Notes under the pieces: generated by a model | Database searches by the model: none | What the model was told of the DNA's origin: nothing | The model's input: the letters and a program-made list of their open reading frames with translations, nothing else | Part shown: positions 23,202 through 35,300 of the stretch, in pieces | Layout of the letters: every line of letters starts with the position of its first letter | Numbering within the stretch: the stretch's first letter is position 1 | Translations under genes and position numbers: made by a program | Source of the DNA: Takakia lepidozioides | Taxonomy: Eukaryota > Streptophyta > Takakiopsida > Takakiales > Takakiaceae | Assembly (NCBI GenBank): GCA_030704615.1 | Contig: CM060733.1 | Span: forward strand, 74,624,907 to 74,688,906 | DNA length: 64,000 nt | Reading direction: 5' to 3'

Positions 23202-24552
23202 ATGGACAGCGCCGCGCTTGATGATATCATAGCGCGGCTGCTGGATGTGCGAAGCGGGAGGCCAGGAAAGCAGGTGCAGCTGTCTGAGGCTGAGATCCGG
23301 CAGCTTTGCCTTGCTTCCAAAGACATTTTCTTGTCACAGCCTAATCTCCTTGAGCTTGAAGCCCCTATTAAAATATGTGGTACGTTCCCCTCTTCTGATT
23401 TCCTATTGTTCATTTGAACTTAGGGCTTCTTTGGTGCTGCATGGGACAGTCTTGTATTGTTATGAGTAGGTTAGGGTTTCCGAATGTTTGGCTGGAAGGT
23501 AGCTTAAGTGATAAGTTCCATCTATGTTTAGTGTGAGGATCATGGAACAAAACGGTTTTCGGGTGTGGTGGGGCTTTGAGGATGCAGGTGACATCCATGG
23601 ACAGTATTCAGACCTGTTGAGACTGTTTGAGTATGGTGGTTTCCCACCAGAGGCCAATTACTTGTTTTTAGGGGACTATGTGGACCGTGGCAAACAGAGT
23701 CTAGAAACCATTTGCCTTCTTCTGGCATACAAGATCAAGTACCCAGAAAACTTCTTTTTGTTGAGGGGCAACCATGAGTGTGCATCTATCAACCGAATAT
23801 ATGGCTTCTATGACGAATGTAAACGTCGATTCAACGTTCGATTGTGGAAGACATTCACAGATTGTTTCAACTGCTTGCCAGTGGCTGCGCTGATTGATGA
23901 GAAGATTTTATGCATGCATGGAGGGCTTTCTCCTGACCTGAAGAACTTGGACCAGATCAAGAAGATTCCTCGGCCAACAGATGTTCCCGATGCAGGCCTG
24001 CTGTGTGATCTACTGTGGGCAGACCCGGACAAAGATGTACATGGTTGGGGTGAGAATGACCGAGGGGTGTCCTGGACCTTTGGCCCTGACACAGTGTCGG
24101 AGTTTCTTCAAAAGCACGACCTGGATCTTATCTGCCGGGCTCATCAGGTCACTACTGTCCATATTAACTCCAAAAATTTGTGCGACTGCTATTTTGGTCA
24201 TTTAGTTATGGGTGATCTAAAAATCCCATTTAAGGGCCCTACTTGTGTAGGTTTGCATGGATGGCAGTTGGCTATGCTAGGGAGTGTTTGCCTGTGTGAC
24301 AAATGATGGGCATTTGTGCAGGTGGTGGAAGATGGTTATGAGTTCTTTGCCAAGCGCCAGCTCGTCACAATATTCTCTGCCCCAAACTACTGTGGTGAAT
24401 TTGACAATGCGGGTGCCATGATGAGTGTGGATGACACCCTCATGTGTTCATTTCAAATTCTAAAACCCGCCGAGAAAAAGCAAAAATTTCCCACTTATGC
24501 CAACACCAATTCAGCAAGACCAGGCACCCCGCCACGTACTGTTAAGGTTTGA
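23202..24552 (+). CDS. Protein phosphatase PP1 catalytic subunit (TOPP type)
   Basis: This is a metal-dependent Ser/Thr phosphatase of the PPP family, acting in nucleus and cytosol with targeting subunits. Three exons: 23,202-23,379, 23,588-24,147 and 24,322-24,552. Together they give exactly 323 codons including TGA (322 aa, normal for PP1). Metal and catalytic motifs are intact: [32 protein letters not shown], the HGG loop, [12 protein letters not shown] and [16 protein letters not shown]. The C-terminus has TPPR, the site phosphorylated by cyclin-dependent kinases in other PP1 enzymes. Intron 1 is GT-AG; intron 2 has a weak donor (GTCACT) but restores [13 protein letters not shown] exactly. 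A poly(A) signal lies at 24,718. It is the only intact host gene recognised in the window. Confidence 0.95.
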
Positions 24553-24717
24553 GCTGGACTTCACTACTCTGTTCCTGCTCTAAGAGGGCCTATCTTGTTC
24601 CTGGTGGCAGTAGTAGCAAGCATTCTGTGGTGGGAGACAGGTCTTGTGGGTCAAGATATTTAGTGTAGCAGTTGTTTGTCACCATTTATTTGGTGCCTGC
24701 ACATGCATGCATTGGTA

Positions 24718-24723
24718 AATAAA
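24718..24723 (+). promoter_or_regulatory. Poly(A) signal for PP1
   Basis: An AATAAA hexamer 166 bases after the PP1 stop codon, within T-rich DNA. It is the first canonical signal downstream of the gene. Confidence 0.5.
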
Positions 24724-24859
24724 TGTTCATCACTGAGACCCTTCTCTGGAAAGGGGTCCTGGGCTGTTCCTGAAATTCCGGTTGAGTTCTTGTGCACTTC
24801 TTGGCAAGCAGGTTGTTTCCAGTGTTTATGATGTTTTAAAATGCAGTACATGTTTGAGG

Positions 24860-27732
24860 TCAGTAAGAAGGGGTGCTATCAAGCCAAGGCATTGACATTC
24901 AAGTTGTCCAAAATTCAATACAGGGGACCTCAGTCCATGGTTGTGGCAGCTATGTGGACCCAGGCCCAGTGTTCTTTAGTAGAATCACATTTCTTGATGT
25001 CGGTTGCTTGAAAAAATGAATCTGAATTACGAGTAAAAGACGCCCGATCATTTGTGGTTGGAAGTTGACATCATCAATCATGTCTTAACATTTGTCCCGA
25101 TGTCGTTTTATACACACACAGCCTCTATTTAGGAGGTTTCTTTGGGGATAGTTGTGCAGATGTAACATCACTGCACTGCCTCTGCTTGGCTATAAGAGTG
25201 CATGCAGGGGTGGTGGAGGCCACCCCATTGATGGGTTCTTTGTCTTGAAAAGGCGCTTCTTTGACAAGGGGCATTGTTTTCCCTTCCCAGCTATCACTGG
25301 ACTACTCTTAGTGAAGGATATGTGCCAGTAATTGGTTGCCATCTCTTTCAGGATGTCATCATTCTGTGACATTCTACTATGAGTTGTGGGTTTTGCTTTG
25401 TTTGTTATGTTGTGTGCTGTTGATGTCTATCATGTGTAGGTGTGTGTTTTTGGGTGGGGTTTACTGGGGGAAAATGTCTGTGTCAGATGTAGACCCTGAG
25501 CATGCGAGACAGGTTGCAAACGTAGCACTCCTGGTTCTCCATTCAGCTTCTCACTCTGAATTAGCCTGTTAGATAATGAGTGAGGAGGTTGTCCATTGGC
25601 AAACTCTGATCATAAGGAAATAAAGGGTAAAACATTTCCACTGCAACCAGCTTTCGCGACTAGCGACCGGCCGGTACTGGCGGCATTGCGCCAGGCTTAA
25701 GACCTGCAGAACCTGCCTGCAATTGGTGAACAGCCAGTGCCAGTGTGCTCCCAACACCTGACCTGCACCTATGGGGTTACATGACTTCGAAGGCCCACCA
25801 GGATGGGGGTCTCCCACCAGATAATTCAAGGGCAGCCTGGAAAGAAGCCCTAGGCTTTGTGCCAAAATTTTGTGGTTATTTCCTGGTGGGCATTTCATGT
25901 AGACGGGTAGGTGGAGGTCAGGTCTCGGAAGCATGCTTGTGCTGCCCCTATGCCAATTGCAGGTAAGCCCTGTGGGTCCTATGCATACAGGGCCGCTTGC
26001 ACCAGCCAGTTTTACTGGTCATGACAGCGAGTTGCTTTGACCTTCATTAGGTGGTGGACTGGTTGTAATGGAGACAAACCCTAAGCTTGGTGCTTCTCCT
26101 CTAAAGCGCCTGCTATTGTAAGCACGGTTTGTGGTGCAATACAATTTTTGAAGGTTTATCTCTTAAGTCCGAAGATGTAGGGCTGCAGGTTCGTGAGATA
26201 AGGTGAATGATGTGGCCATCAATTGATTGTGGCAATTTTGGTTGGGACAGCCATACCAGGGGGGGAAGGGTTAGACCAAGCAACATGAACTGTGGTCGCC
26301 AATGCGAGAATGGGAGCTGTTGCTGATGCAAGATTCAGTGATGATTGTGTGCAAGGTTGGCTTTTGCAGTTCTGTGTGGTGCTGGATCAAGTGCAGACGA
26401 TGCAGCTTGCATGCACGTAAAGGCACATGCGTACTCACACACATGCATGCACACATATCATAGCGTAGTGTGAGGGGAGCTGGAGGAGGTGCCTCCCTAG
26501 AGCACTTGGGAGTAAGGAGGCAGAACCTGTAGCTGTATAAGCTTGCTAAGCAAGAGATTTGGTAGGGTGCTGAGTTGGAATTGGTCAGGTAAATGCCTCC
26601 TATGGTCTGCCATGCACCAATTATGGCATGTGTTGCATGTACATTAGTGAGCACGTGCACCTGGTTTCAAGTCATTCCACTTCATTTTATGTCATTTGGG
26701 TTTTGGATTTGAGCTTTATTGCAGTTTGCAATCTGCTTACCCGCTTCTGTTTGTGTAGCAATGATGTGTTCAGCTTTATTGCAATGTGTTGCTTCAAGTA
26801 TTGTCAACATCGAGGAAACTAGAGAGGATGTTATCTCTCCTCTGTATGTATTATTTTGGGGAGTGGAGGTTGTGTGGATTTCTCAATGGAAACTCGGGAG
26901 AGATTGGCTATGTTATTGTGGTCATAGTCTTGGGGGACTCCACTAGTCTTGATCTGCTTGGAGGTTGTGGAGAATTCTTGGAACTATGAGCTTTGTCTGT
27001 GTTACATGTTGCGTTTAGGATGGATGTATGTGCAGATGCGAGAGTTATCGTGACCCTTTGGAAGTCAGTGATTGTGTCAGTTAATTATTCCTTTATGAGT
27101 GACTTGGTATGGTAGTCTGCTGTAACACTTGCTCACCCGACGAATGGACCTACACAGTTTTTGTCAATCTTTTCAGGGTGGATTGTAGTGAGGAGTCGAA
27201 AGACTAGTTGCTGCCCATCTTCCCCACATGCTGGCTACTTGGCTTAATGGACAGGTAACTTCTTTATGAGTAATGATTTGTCTCCATGAGTTGGGGTTTG
27301 ACCTGCACAATCCTCATCTCGAATAGTGTTTTGACGGTGGTGTCCCAACAGAGAAAGGTGGGTAAGAGCAGCACTGTTGGATCCACGATCTGGGTCTCCT
27401 ATCCTGATGTGTTACACCAGTTACACTCCCATTAACTGACAGAGTCAATTGCCTGGAAATGTTGGCTATGGCTGCAATGCCCACTCTAGCTGTATTTCTT
27501 AACAATAATAAGTAGAAGCACTGCAACAGCCTGGTGGTAGTGTCAGTGCCACAATTCAGCTGTCTTGCTCAGAAGGCTAGCTACATATGTAAACGAAATC
27601 TGCACACTACAATCTCACGTCTGTAAACGAAATATTTGCAGTACTCAACCCACACAAAATACAATGGCTGGAAATGTCATCATGGAAATTTGCAATGGGG
27701 AGGGAGGGGACCTGTGTTGGATTGGGTGAAAT
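24860..27732. other. Intergenic DNA, no recognised gene
   Basis: No long open frame or recognisable motif is present. The base composition is balanced and simple repeats are few. This could be unique intergenic sequence downstream of PP1. Confidence 0.5.
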
Positions 27733-27920
27733 GTAAGGTAGAGGCTAGCATAGAAGTAGGAGGGTGGGCCCTCCTTCTAGTTCTAGAGCTTTCCATAAAC
27801 AGGGTGAGGTGGTGGGCCCATCTCCACCACCGTCGTAGGCTAAATTGGGCAAAATTCTACAGGGTTTCTTCTGCCTCCACCTCACTTAGGTAGGCTCTGC
27901 AAGCAGGGCCACCTTAAAAA
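27733..27920 (-). mobile_element. MITE-like repeat, short copy
   Basis: The reverse complement matches both ends of the 21,484-22,402 repeat (CCTGCTTGCAGAGCC... and ...GGAGGGCCCACCCTCCTACT). It lacks the internal 700 bp. Together the two copies bracket the PP1 gene in inverted orientation. Confidence 0.6.
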
Positions 27921-28194
27921 AAGTAAAGTTGGAACCTACACCATCTTCAAATGAATAGAAATGTCAACAATAACTGATTATGAATAAGGGGCCCAGGTTT
28001 GAAAGGGGGTGTGGGGATTAGAGAGTGGTCCAGGAATTATGAAGCGGGAGTTATAGTAACTACAACAGGAGTTCAATTAATAATTGTCATGTAAAGGGGG
28101 GGAGGAAAAGAAAGGCAGGAAGGTAAGACCTATTAAATAGGGGATGGTTCATGGTTAGATTGGGGTAAGCAGGCGTGGTGGTTTCTAGGAGTGA

Positions 28195-28400
28195 CGTGTG
28201 TCGGGGCAGCCTTCTAGAAGGTCCCACCCCTTCAGGGGTCGGCGGCCTTCTAGAAGGGTCCCACCGCCCCACTAGGGTATATAAAGAGAGCGGGGCTCTC
28301 TTCCCCTGTGCATCTTACTATCTATTCATACTACTTATTACTTACTACATACTAGTACCTAGGGGGCTCTGCACACGCAGGGCCCCAAAAAAAAATGCAA
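28195..28400 (+). repeat. Possible LTR or promoter-bearing repeat fragment
   Basis: Contains duplicated GGCCTTCTAGAAGG(G)TCCCACC units, a clear TATA box (TATATAAA at about 28,278), and then GGGGGCTCTGCACACGCAGG followed by an A-run. The last element resembles the GCTCTGCAAGCAGGGCC end of the nearby MITE-like repeat. The class is uncertain. Confidence 0.35.
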
Positions 28401-29176
28401 ACCATGACATAATAAATTAATAGAAGTAGAGGTAATGATGAATTATAGAGCACACTGCTATACCTAAAGAGGACGTGGCTTGGAATAAACATCCCTTGTG
28501 ACAATTTCTGCTATTCAAGTTGCTTGCCTACAAATTCAATCCCTAAGAGCCCACTGAGCCTGTTTTGGGCTTTGGCTGATGGTTATTGTTCCATATCTTG
28601 CTCAATACTAGGCCAAATGGAGTAAAAATTGGGGCATGGTGTGGTCTGCCACTTGGCACACATCCATGTGCACCATGATTGAGATGGATCAGGGTTAGGG
28701 CTGCAACATTATGTTTCATCCCAACAGGGGTCCTAAGAGCCATTATGCAGTTTAAGTTTTTGGCTTCTCCATGCTTTCTCCTCGTTCCTATGCGATCGCA
28801 ATTTCTGTTGCAGTCGGCCTCGTGAGTTCCCGCGCGATCTGCATTCACGCCACATGCGGAGCATCCTTCGTGCCTCATTCTCTACCAGTAGATTGAAGTG
28901 CATGTCAGGGAAAATCCCATGCGTGCTGCAGGGAGCCGTTGTCTTCACCTTCTTTCATGTTGGTTCTTTCTGTTTCCTTGCATGTTGCATTCATTTGTGA
29001 TTTGTGGGCTTGGCATTGAAAACAAATCACTATCTTGAGAAAAGAAAGGTAGACATTGGGAAAAGGTATTTGTGACGATGATCAACTCTTGGTGGCTCTT
29101 GTCAGTTCTTGTCCCTCTTCACTGTTAGTAGATACATGGGGCTGGTGGACGATCATCCTCCCCCTATACCTTCTCA

Positions 29177-29509
29177 TTTGGAAGCAAAGGCTTGTATCAT
29201 CGCAGCTTGGGCACAAAGCTTAGGCGCATCCGAGGAGCAGATTAGCAAGTTGCAAAGGTGTTCTAAGTGAAGACTAAACACAGCCCCACCAATAAGCACA
29301 TCATAAGACATCGCGTCCGTAACAATGGCTTTAGCTCTCATGACTGAGCCGTCCGTAGGATGATCCGGCTGTAATTGAATGAAGAGCTGATGGCGTGTAA
29401 TCCCCCGCGCCTTCTCTGAACCACCCAATGATGTTTGAATTTGGAAAGGGCAAGGCTCCAAGTCCGCCTCTGTAAGGCCCAAGCCTGCAATTGCTGCTCT
29501 CCCTGTCAA
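29177..29509 (-). pseudogene. Gypsy protease fragment, same family as copy 2
   Basis: The frame contains GRAAIAGLGLTEADLEPCPF, then IQTSLGGSEKARG and DHPTDGSVMRAKAIV. It is nearly the same as the protease region at 46,310-46,520 in copy 2. Comparing the two shows that copy 2's TAG after EPCPF corresponds to a Gln codon here. The DSG active site itself falls outside this fragment. Confidence 0.75.
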
Positions 29510-30399
29510 GTTAAATAAGCACAGTGTGAAAACAACTAGAATAAACCTAGTTATTTGTATTTAACACTTGGATTTAGGTCAAGTGTTAAATCAGGTGTCA
29601 AGTTTAGTTTGACACCTGAACCGCCTTATCTTCACGAGAGCGGCAGTCGCGTAGCTCATCTCTCTCGAGTTGAGCCTGCGCGACCGAGCTCCTTCATGCG
29701 TTTAGATCTGAGTGTGCTTATGATGGGAGTGTAGGTTGTTGTGGGGTGGAGTCCCCATAGCTTGGGGTGCCCCTGGCTCGACTTCTATTTTTAAAGAGTG
29801 ATAGCGATGGATTTCATATTTCTTGTGTTGAGAGTGTGTGTCCTTTTAGCTTGTTTATCACTCGAGAGAGATGAGGCTTGCATCTGTGAGTGCCAGAGGT
29901 GAGTTTAGTTTTAGCACTTTTTGTTTTTGTTTTAAAAGTGAGAGAAGCGATTTGTTGAAAGAAGGTGAGCAATGCTTGGAAGGGTGTGCAAGTGCAGGTG
30001 GGGCGAGACGATGCCATCTGTTTGTTTATTTTATGATTTGAGCCTATGATGAGAAGGCAAGTGAAGCTGCCAGCAACGTCCAAGGCGTTGTTTCAAGAGG
30101 CACAGGAGGCCTGTGGGCTAGTTGGGGGAGAAGGATTATGTGGGCTGTGCATAAGGGGTACTAGCTGGGCAGCAGTGAAAGTACCGTAGTAGATGGTATA
30201 AATGTTAAGAGTTCCATTTGTCCCTACAAGAACGGGCCCATCGTGATAAGGCACAATGATGGGGGTTGGGTTTACAAGGAACTTAGAACTCCCTATAGCT
30301 GTCGCAGTGGTCGGATGAATCGTGCTAAGAGTGCAAAGCCAGACAACGGGCTTTTAACCTTCGAGACTCCTCACAGTGGCGTTGAGCTCACTCAGACTG

Positions 30400-30725
30400 A
30401 AGTCGGCGTGGAGAGCAAACCCACATGGAAATGGAGGTTGGTGATCTCCTATGATGGCACCAATTACTCAGGGTGGCAACTGTAGCCAAGGGCAAACGGT
30501 GTGACAGTGCAGTACTTGGTAGAGGATGCACTGGCCAAGGTGACCAGATGCACATGTGATCAGCTGCTTCTTTGCGCTGCAGGCCGCACAGATGCTGGTG
30601 TTCATGCATGGGGTCAGGTGGCTCATTTTGTGACTCCATATTGCTTTGACCAGTTACAATTCTCGCATACATCCCTGAATGGCATTCTGCCCTATGACAT
30701 TCAAGTACGAGGGGTGTCCACAGTG
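30400..30725 (+). pseudogene. tRNA pseudouridine synthase (TruA family) fragment
   Basis: The frame contains WRLVISYDGTNYSGWQL and, after one TAG, AAGRTDAGVHAWGQVAHF. The second carries the catalytic Asp of the TruA/PUS1 family, which makes pseudouridine in tRNA. Only about 110 residues of the N-terminal half remain. The stop replaces the Gln usual after GWQ-x (CAG to TAG). It sits within a gypsy leader next to fragments of unrelated genes, so it is captured DNA. Confidence 0.85.
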
Positions 30726-30965
30726 AGGGCAATGGCCTTAAAACCTGCACGCTCTGCTCGGCGTACCAATTGTGCAACCACATTTCTGCCCTTGTATATG
30801 TAAAGCTGGAAGAAGTGGATGCCAGGACCTACTGATGCAACCTCTTCAACACTGCTGGTTGCCCAGGACGACAGGGTCATGACTATGCCAGCAGCAGATA
30901 CTGCTCTTGCAGTGGCCAGCTCACCGTCAGGGTGAGCCATCCTCTGCACGGCAAGACTTGTCGAG
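30712..30965 (-). pseudogene. Glycolate oxidase (FMN-dependent 2-hydroxy-acid oxidase) exon fragment
   Basis: On the minus strand: [47 protein letters not shown] and [18 protein letters not shown]. These are highly conserved in plant peroxisomal glycolate oxidase, the photorespiratory enzyme. The segment corresponds to an internal exon or exons of about 80 residues and still has an open frame, implying recent capture. It meets the TruA fragment tail to tail at about 30,712-30,725 with a few bases of overlap. Confidence 0.9.
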
Positions 30966-31089
30966 CCTGGTTGCAAGGCTGACAGACCATTGGAAGATTC
31001 ACCTAATGAGGACGATGCTATTTCCGACTGAAGCAAGTTAGAGAAAGACATTGACGGATCAAGAGAAGACAACCGTGAGACAGGCTGCG

Positions 31090-31686
31090 AAGCTAAAGCT
31101 GGAGGAGAGGAGAAAGCTGCGGAATCGGAGACCAAAGGGGGTGTCCGTACCATTTGACTAATATTAGGGGAAGCAAAAGTAAAGGTGAAGACCGCAAGGA
31201 GAGTACGAGACTGCAGGCCGTGTCAAGAGAGAAAGGGCGGACAATGCTGTGTAATCTTCCTGCGAGACAGAGGGGGTGCAATGACGAAAGACTTTCAGAA
31301 AAAGGAGACCAACTAGAATTTGATGCTGAATCCAAAAAAGAGATGGTGGCAACATCAGACTCAAGCCAGCCATTGAGATCAGCAGCGTGTTTGTTCCACA
31401 ACACACAACGCATGTTACAATCAACAGCAAACGCAGGAACCGGCAGCTCATCGACATAGACAAACGCATCAGTGCCGAAGGCTTTCTCCCCCGTAACTGG
31501 AATGGGCCGGGGACCCGCAAGCTCCAGCACAAAGTCCAGTGCTTCCCGCTGGTAATCCTCCTCAGTGAGTTTATCGTTAGCCACCAAGGCCTCGAACAGA
31601 CTGTGAGTGACCCCTCGCCTGTACATGGCGTCCATAAACATGTCTTTCTTCCCCCTCTCTTGGTACGCAAGCCTGCAAGCAATCAC
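31090..31686 (-). pseudogene. PAS-domain-like gene fragment
   Basis: The minus-strand frame has a helical segment (VTHSLFEALVANDKLTEEDY) followed by DAFVYVDELPVPAFAVDCNM and LWNKHAADLNGW. The pattern P-x-x-A-F-A-V-D...W-N-x-x-A-x-x-L-x-G-W is that of a PAS sensor domain. It then becomes Ser-rich and loses similarity. PAS domains occur in photoreceptors and kinases; the parent gene is not identified. It lies beside the glycolate oxidase fragment in the same orientation. Confidence 0.6.
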
Positions 31687-32256
31687 GGAATGTTAACACC
31701 ACTCTCTCTCACAGCAAGACACTATTGAGTGCCACAGTTCCCTCCCTCTCTCTCTCTCACTCTCGGTATGCAGAAGACTGGAGCAAGGTGTGCTGTCACT
31801 AGAAAGTCACTGGTAACGAAGAGCTGTGGGGGGTGCATTTGTAAACACAACTGAAATCCTAGGAATTATAGGGCACGTGGCCAGGGAACCTAGGAAACCA
31901 TATAGAACGTAGGGAACCGGGAACCAGTTACCAGATAGTTTGGGTGTAACTTTAAATTTTTAAATTTGAAAACCTTAAAAAAAAAAAAAAAAAAGCAGGG
32001 CATTTTGATCTAATTTAAATGATTTAAAGCCAAATTGGTCAAATCTTTGTCAAATGGACTCTGTTTGACCCAGTTTTTGGGGGGATAGCTGCAGAAAGGG
32101 GATATCTACCTATCTAGACCTGGTTTTTGTTTTTGGGACTCTGCTAGAAATCTATGGAATTTTTAGAGTGTGAGTGTGCCATGAAAGATCCACAATCCTA
32201 TTTCTAGAACCTGTTCTGGTCTACATGAGAGATAAATCTGGGGATGTATTCCTTGT

Positions 32257-33005
32257 ATGGCTGGGGGAAATGAGGACATAATTGAAGGGCAGGTCTTTTC
32301 TCTTAGCCTGTGCACCCAAGGGGACAAGATTTATGTTTCCCAAGGAACTCAGACTGATTTGAGTGGAGAACAGTTGGACGAGTTGATTGCATACTGGGAG
32401 TCAGGCATTAGCAGTGGACAACAAAATGCTGTAGTTGGCGTTGAGGGCCTCAATATTGCTTTGGACAGTCAGAACTCTGTTGGAGCCAGCAGTTCTGCAG
32501 CTGTAAGTGAAATACCAAAGTGGGTGAGAGCTAGGCTTGGAACACAGCCAAAGACAGCCCCGGGACCAAGGTGTTCAGCCACAAGGCCGTGGTGTATTGG
32601 AGTAGAGGAGCAGGAGCTACACAAGTTTGTGCAATCAGACAGCGTTGCAGCCGGACACGCTCTGCACAAGGCAACCACAAGCGGGGGTTCATTAGCGAGG
32701 ACAAGTTTGTTCTGTTCTGTGGAGATGCAGTCATTCGCAATGAGGACACCCGCAACCGTCTCAAAGCTTTCGAGTTGAGAGACTATCAGACCCTACCTTT
32801 GTTTTCTTTAGTGTTCAGTGAGCGGGAGATAGCAGAGTGTTGCTTTGTCTCTACCTGGCATAAAGAGGAGGAGGGTTGGTTAGAGCGAGCTACTGTAGCT
32901 TGGGACAAGGTTAGTGGCAGGTTTCTGGACATAGATATACCTCCTACACCTTACCATCATGCAGAGCGAGGTACTTTGAGAGAAGTCTGGCAGTTGATAG
33001 CATAG
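32257..33005 (+). pseudogene. Unidentified 245-codon ORF with one frameshift
   Basis: An open frame starts with ATG at 32,257 and continues, after a frame change near 32,570, in the frame ending with TAG at 33,005. The product would be about 245 aa: an N-terminal half with an ELIAYWESG helix and a PKWVRARLG segment, and a C-terminal half with FVLFCGDAVIRNEDTRNR, LFSLVFSEREIAECCFVSTW and GTLREVWQLIA. I recognise no family. It lies between the captured fragments and the shared gypsy leader, and is absent from copy 2. It may be another captured host gene or an extra ORF. Confidence 0.45.
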
Positions 33006-33525
33006 ATCAGGATTAGATCTTGCTTGGTCGGCCTTCTATTCTTCCCCTCCATCTCTGTACTATTTTCATTACCTTGTACTTGTAGTTGCCAAAGCCTCTC
33101 TTGGTGGAGGCCAGTCAGTCCGGGGTTTTGGGCTGGGCTATTCTACAGGATCAGCATTGCAGCTAGATTTTGGTGTGGGGGTGTTGATGTTTTGATTTCT
33201 TGTGTTTGGATCCCCCCCAACACCTGCATGCTTGACTGTGCACCATGTTGGTTTTGTGTGGGCGCTTGCTTTCATAGGGATTAGGCCGGATTTGATCACC
33301 GGTCAATCCTAGAGTATGCTGTCGGTGGTGAGGCTGGAGTGATGACCAGCAAGACCACCAGTGTTTCTTCTATGGTGAGGCTGGGTTGATGACCAGCCAA
33401 CCATAGGAGTTCTTGCGGTGGATGCAGGTGCAGGTGCCTTGAGCCATTGGGATATGACCCTTAAACTGCAACAGGTGCCCACCCGTGCCACTATTAGAAT
33501 TAGTACTAGAGCCCTATAGTGTCAC

Positions 33526-35300
33526 GTGGGGGAGGTGCACATTGTGAGTATCATAACGGAGTTACCCAAGGGTTTTGAGGGGAGTACGGCTACAGGTAGT
33601 AGCAGTGAGAGTGGGTTCACCAGACGAGGTGTTCGTTTCAGACCACCTCCACCCTCAACTAGTGCAGAGTCAGACACAGACTCGGAGGCTTCATCAACAG
33701 GTGTGCAGTTTCATTCGCCATTGTTGTGGGACGACATAGAGGAGATGTATGGAGCTACCAAGGGGCCTTGTAGGTACTCTGGAGCTGTGGGCACAATCGA
33801 GTTGGATGACTTTTTCCAGGAGTTTGACAGCTGGTGTGATTTGCAGCAGATGCGCAATCCACAGCTATTCACCCCATTCATGGCGTGGAAGGGACTGTTC
33901 CAGCATTTGGAAGGCCCGCCTATGGACGATTACCACGAGTTCAGGCGAGGACATGAAGCAGAGATTGAGGAGTGAAGGATGTATTGGTCACCTGACTACG
34001 TCTCCATTACTCGAGGCACGATGCGACCAGTAGCTGCATCAGTACCAATATCTCCCACTGCCAGCACTAGTAGTGGAACAAGTAGTGTCGGTACTTCTGC
34101 AGGTGGTACCAGTTCAAAAGGTGCTACTACTCCTCCTGCCACGACTACAACACATGTGCCTAGATTCAACCCGGTGGTGGAGTTCTTCCAGGAGTTGCGG
34201 AGGAACTACCAAGGTGTACGGACAGAGAAGCTGCGAAGTTTGCAAGACTTCCAGCGCAAACCCAATGAGAGCCTGCGAGAGGCGTACACTCGTATGAGGC
34301 GCTTGATAAGTGTGACCCAAGGGATTACTGAAGCTCAGGCAATCCAGTTCTGGTATGGAATTTTGGACAAGGAGCTCAGGAGAAGGGTGCGGGACGCAAC
34401 CCTGTTACAAGCAGCCCAACCCACATTAGTAGATGTGTTTCTGCTGGCTGAGCGGATTGAGCTCAACATGGTGGAGGAGCGAGTTGTTACCATTGGATGT
34501 GGCAAGGACATGCCTGCACGAGGCGCAGCTGCCAGCCCACAGGCACAAGGGACTGCCCAACAGCGTGGTCAGTGGGGCAAGGTTTCCCAACCCAAGTTTC
34601 ATGGAGCTTACAGGGGACCTCAGGTGCAGAGGCCCATGGCATCTTTTGCAGGCCAACAGCAACCAGGGGTGATATGTTGGACATGTGGAGGACCCCATGT
34701 CAAGAAAGATTGCCCAGAGAGTGACAGAAGGCCGGCACAAGCATAGCCTGCATAGTTGCAGTGTGGGCATTGTGGCAAGTATGGGCATGGAGATGCCTAG
34801 TGTTATGGCTTGCATCCTGAGTTGCGCCCAGGCCAGTTCCAAGGGAACAATGGTGGCCAGAGGCGAGGTGGACCAGCCCAGAGAGGACGAGGTGGTCGGG
34901 CACGAGGTGCAGGCCAAGGGCAAGCTCAACATGGCCAAGGACGCGGAGGTCAGGGTGTTGACCAAGGCATGGCCAACCGGCTTCAGCAGCTAGAGCAGAG
35001 GCTCGTTGCCATGGCTACAGCTCAGGCGGTACCGGCTCCCAGGCGGGATGGTCCACCTCCTGCGCCTGAGGGAGGAGATATGGGAGGCATGACATTCATG
35101 TGCGGAGCAGCACTACCACTAGTGCAGGTGGAGTCTGCTGCAGCCGTGACTCGAGGAGTAGCACGAGTTCCTGAGCCACGAGGTGCAGAGGTGGAATTGG
35201 ATCCACAGCGTGGGGAGGCAAGCCGTCAGGCGAGGATTCCTCAGTCATTCACATTGGCGGAGACAGTGTCGACGCCATCCATGGCACCTAGTTCTCACCA
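33526..35300 (+). pseudogene. Gag of gypsy copy 1
   Basis: The N-terminal part (33,526-33,975) carries YGATKGPCRYSGAVGTIELD and FDSWCDLQQMRNPQLFTPFM. After a TGA come a Ser/Thr-rich linker and the retrotransposon gag domain (LRRNYQGVRTEKLRSLQ, RRLISVTQ, QFWYGILDKELRRRVRDATL). Next is a CCHC zinc knuckle, CWTCGGPHVKKDC, and a second, CGHCGKYGHGDA, interrupted by TAG where the residue before the final Cys should be. A Gly/Gln/Arg-rich tail follows. Homology to copy 2 stops near 35,300. Confidence 0.85.

Larger units (their letters stand above)
29525..35300 (+). mobile_element. Ty3/gypsy copy 1, truncated, with foreign DNA in its leader
   Basis: The LTR-like start TGTGAAA(A)C...CTAG at 29,525 matches the start of copy 2 at 41,469. 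Both continue with a shared CTCATCT(T/C)TCTCGAGTTGAG segment and a CTGTGAGTGCCAGA segment. The second shared block is the untranslated leader (33,085-33,520 here, 43,655-44,090 in copy 2), followed by gag. Between them lie about 3.1 kb not found in copy 2, carrying pieces of host genes. Homology to copy 2 ends at about 35,300, before protease, so the methyltransferase and reverse transcriptase are absent. The exact LTR 3' end and primer-binding site were not identified. Confidence 0.7.

Noticed and set aside
30400-30725. A working tRNA pseudouridine synthase gene
   Set aside because: Only about 110 codons of the family remain, with an internal TAG, no C-terminal half, and an abrupt join to glycolate oxidase sequence.
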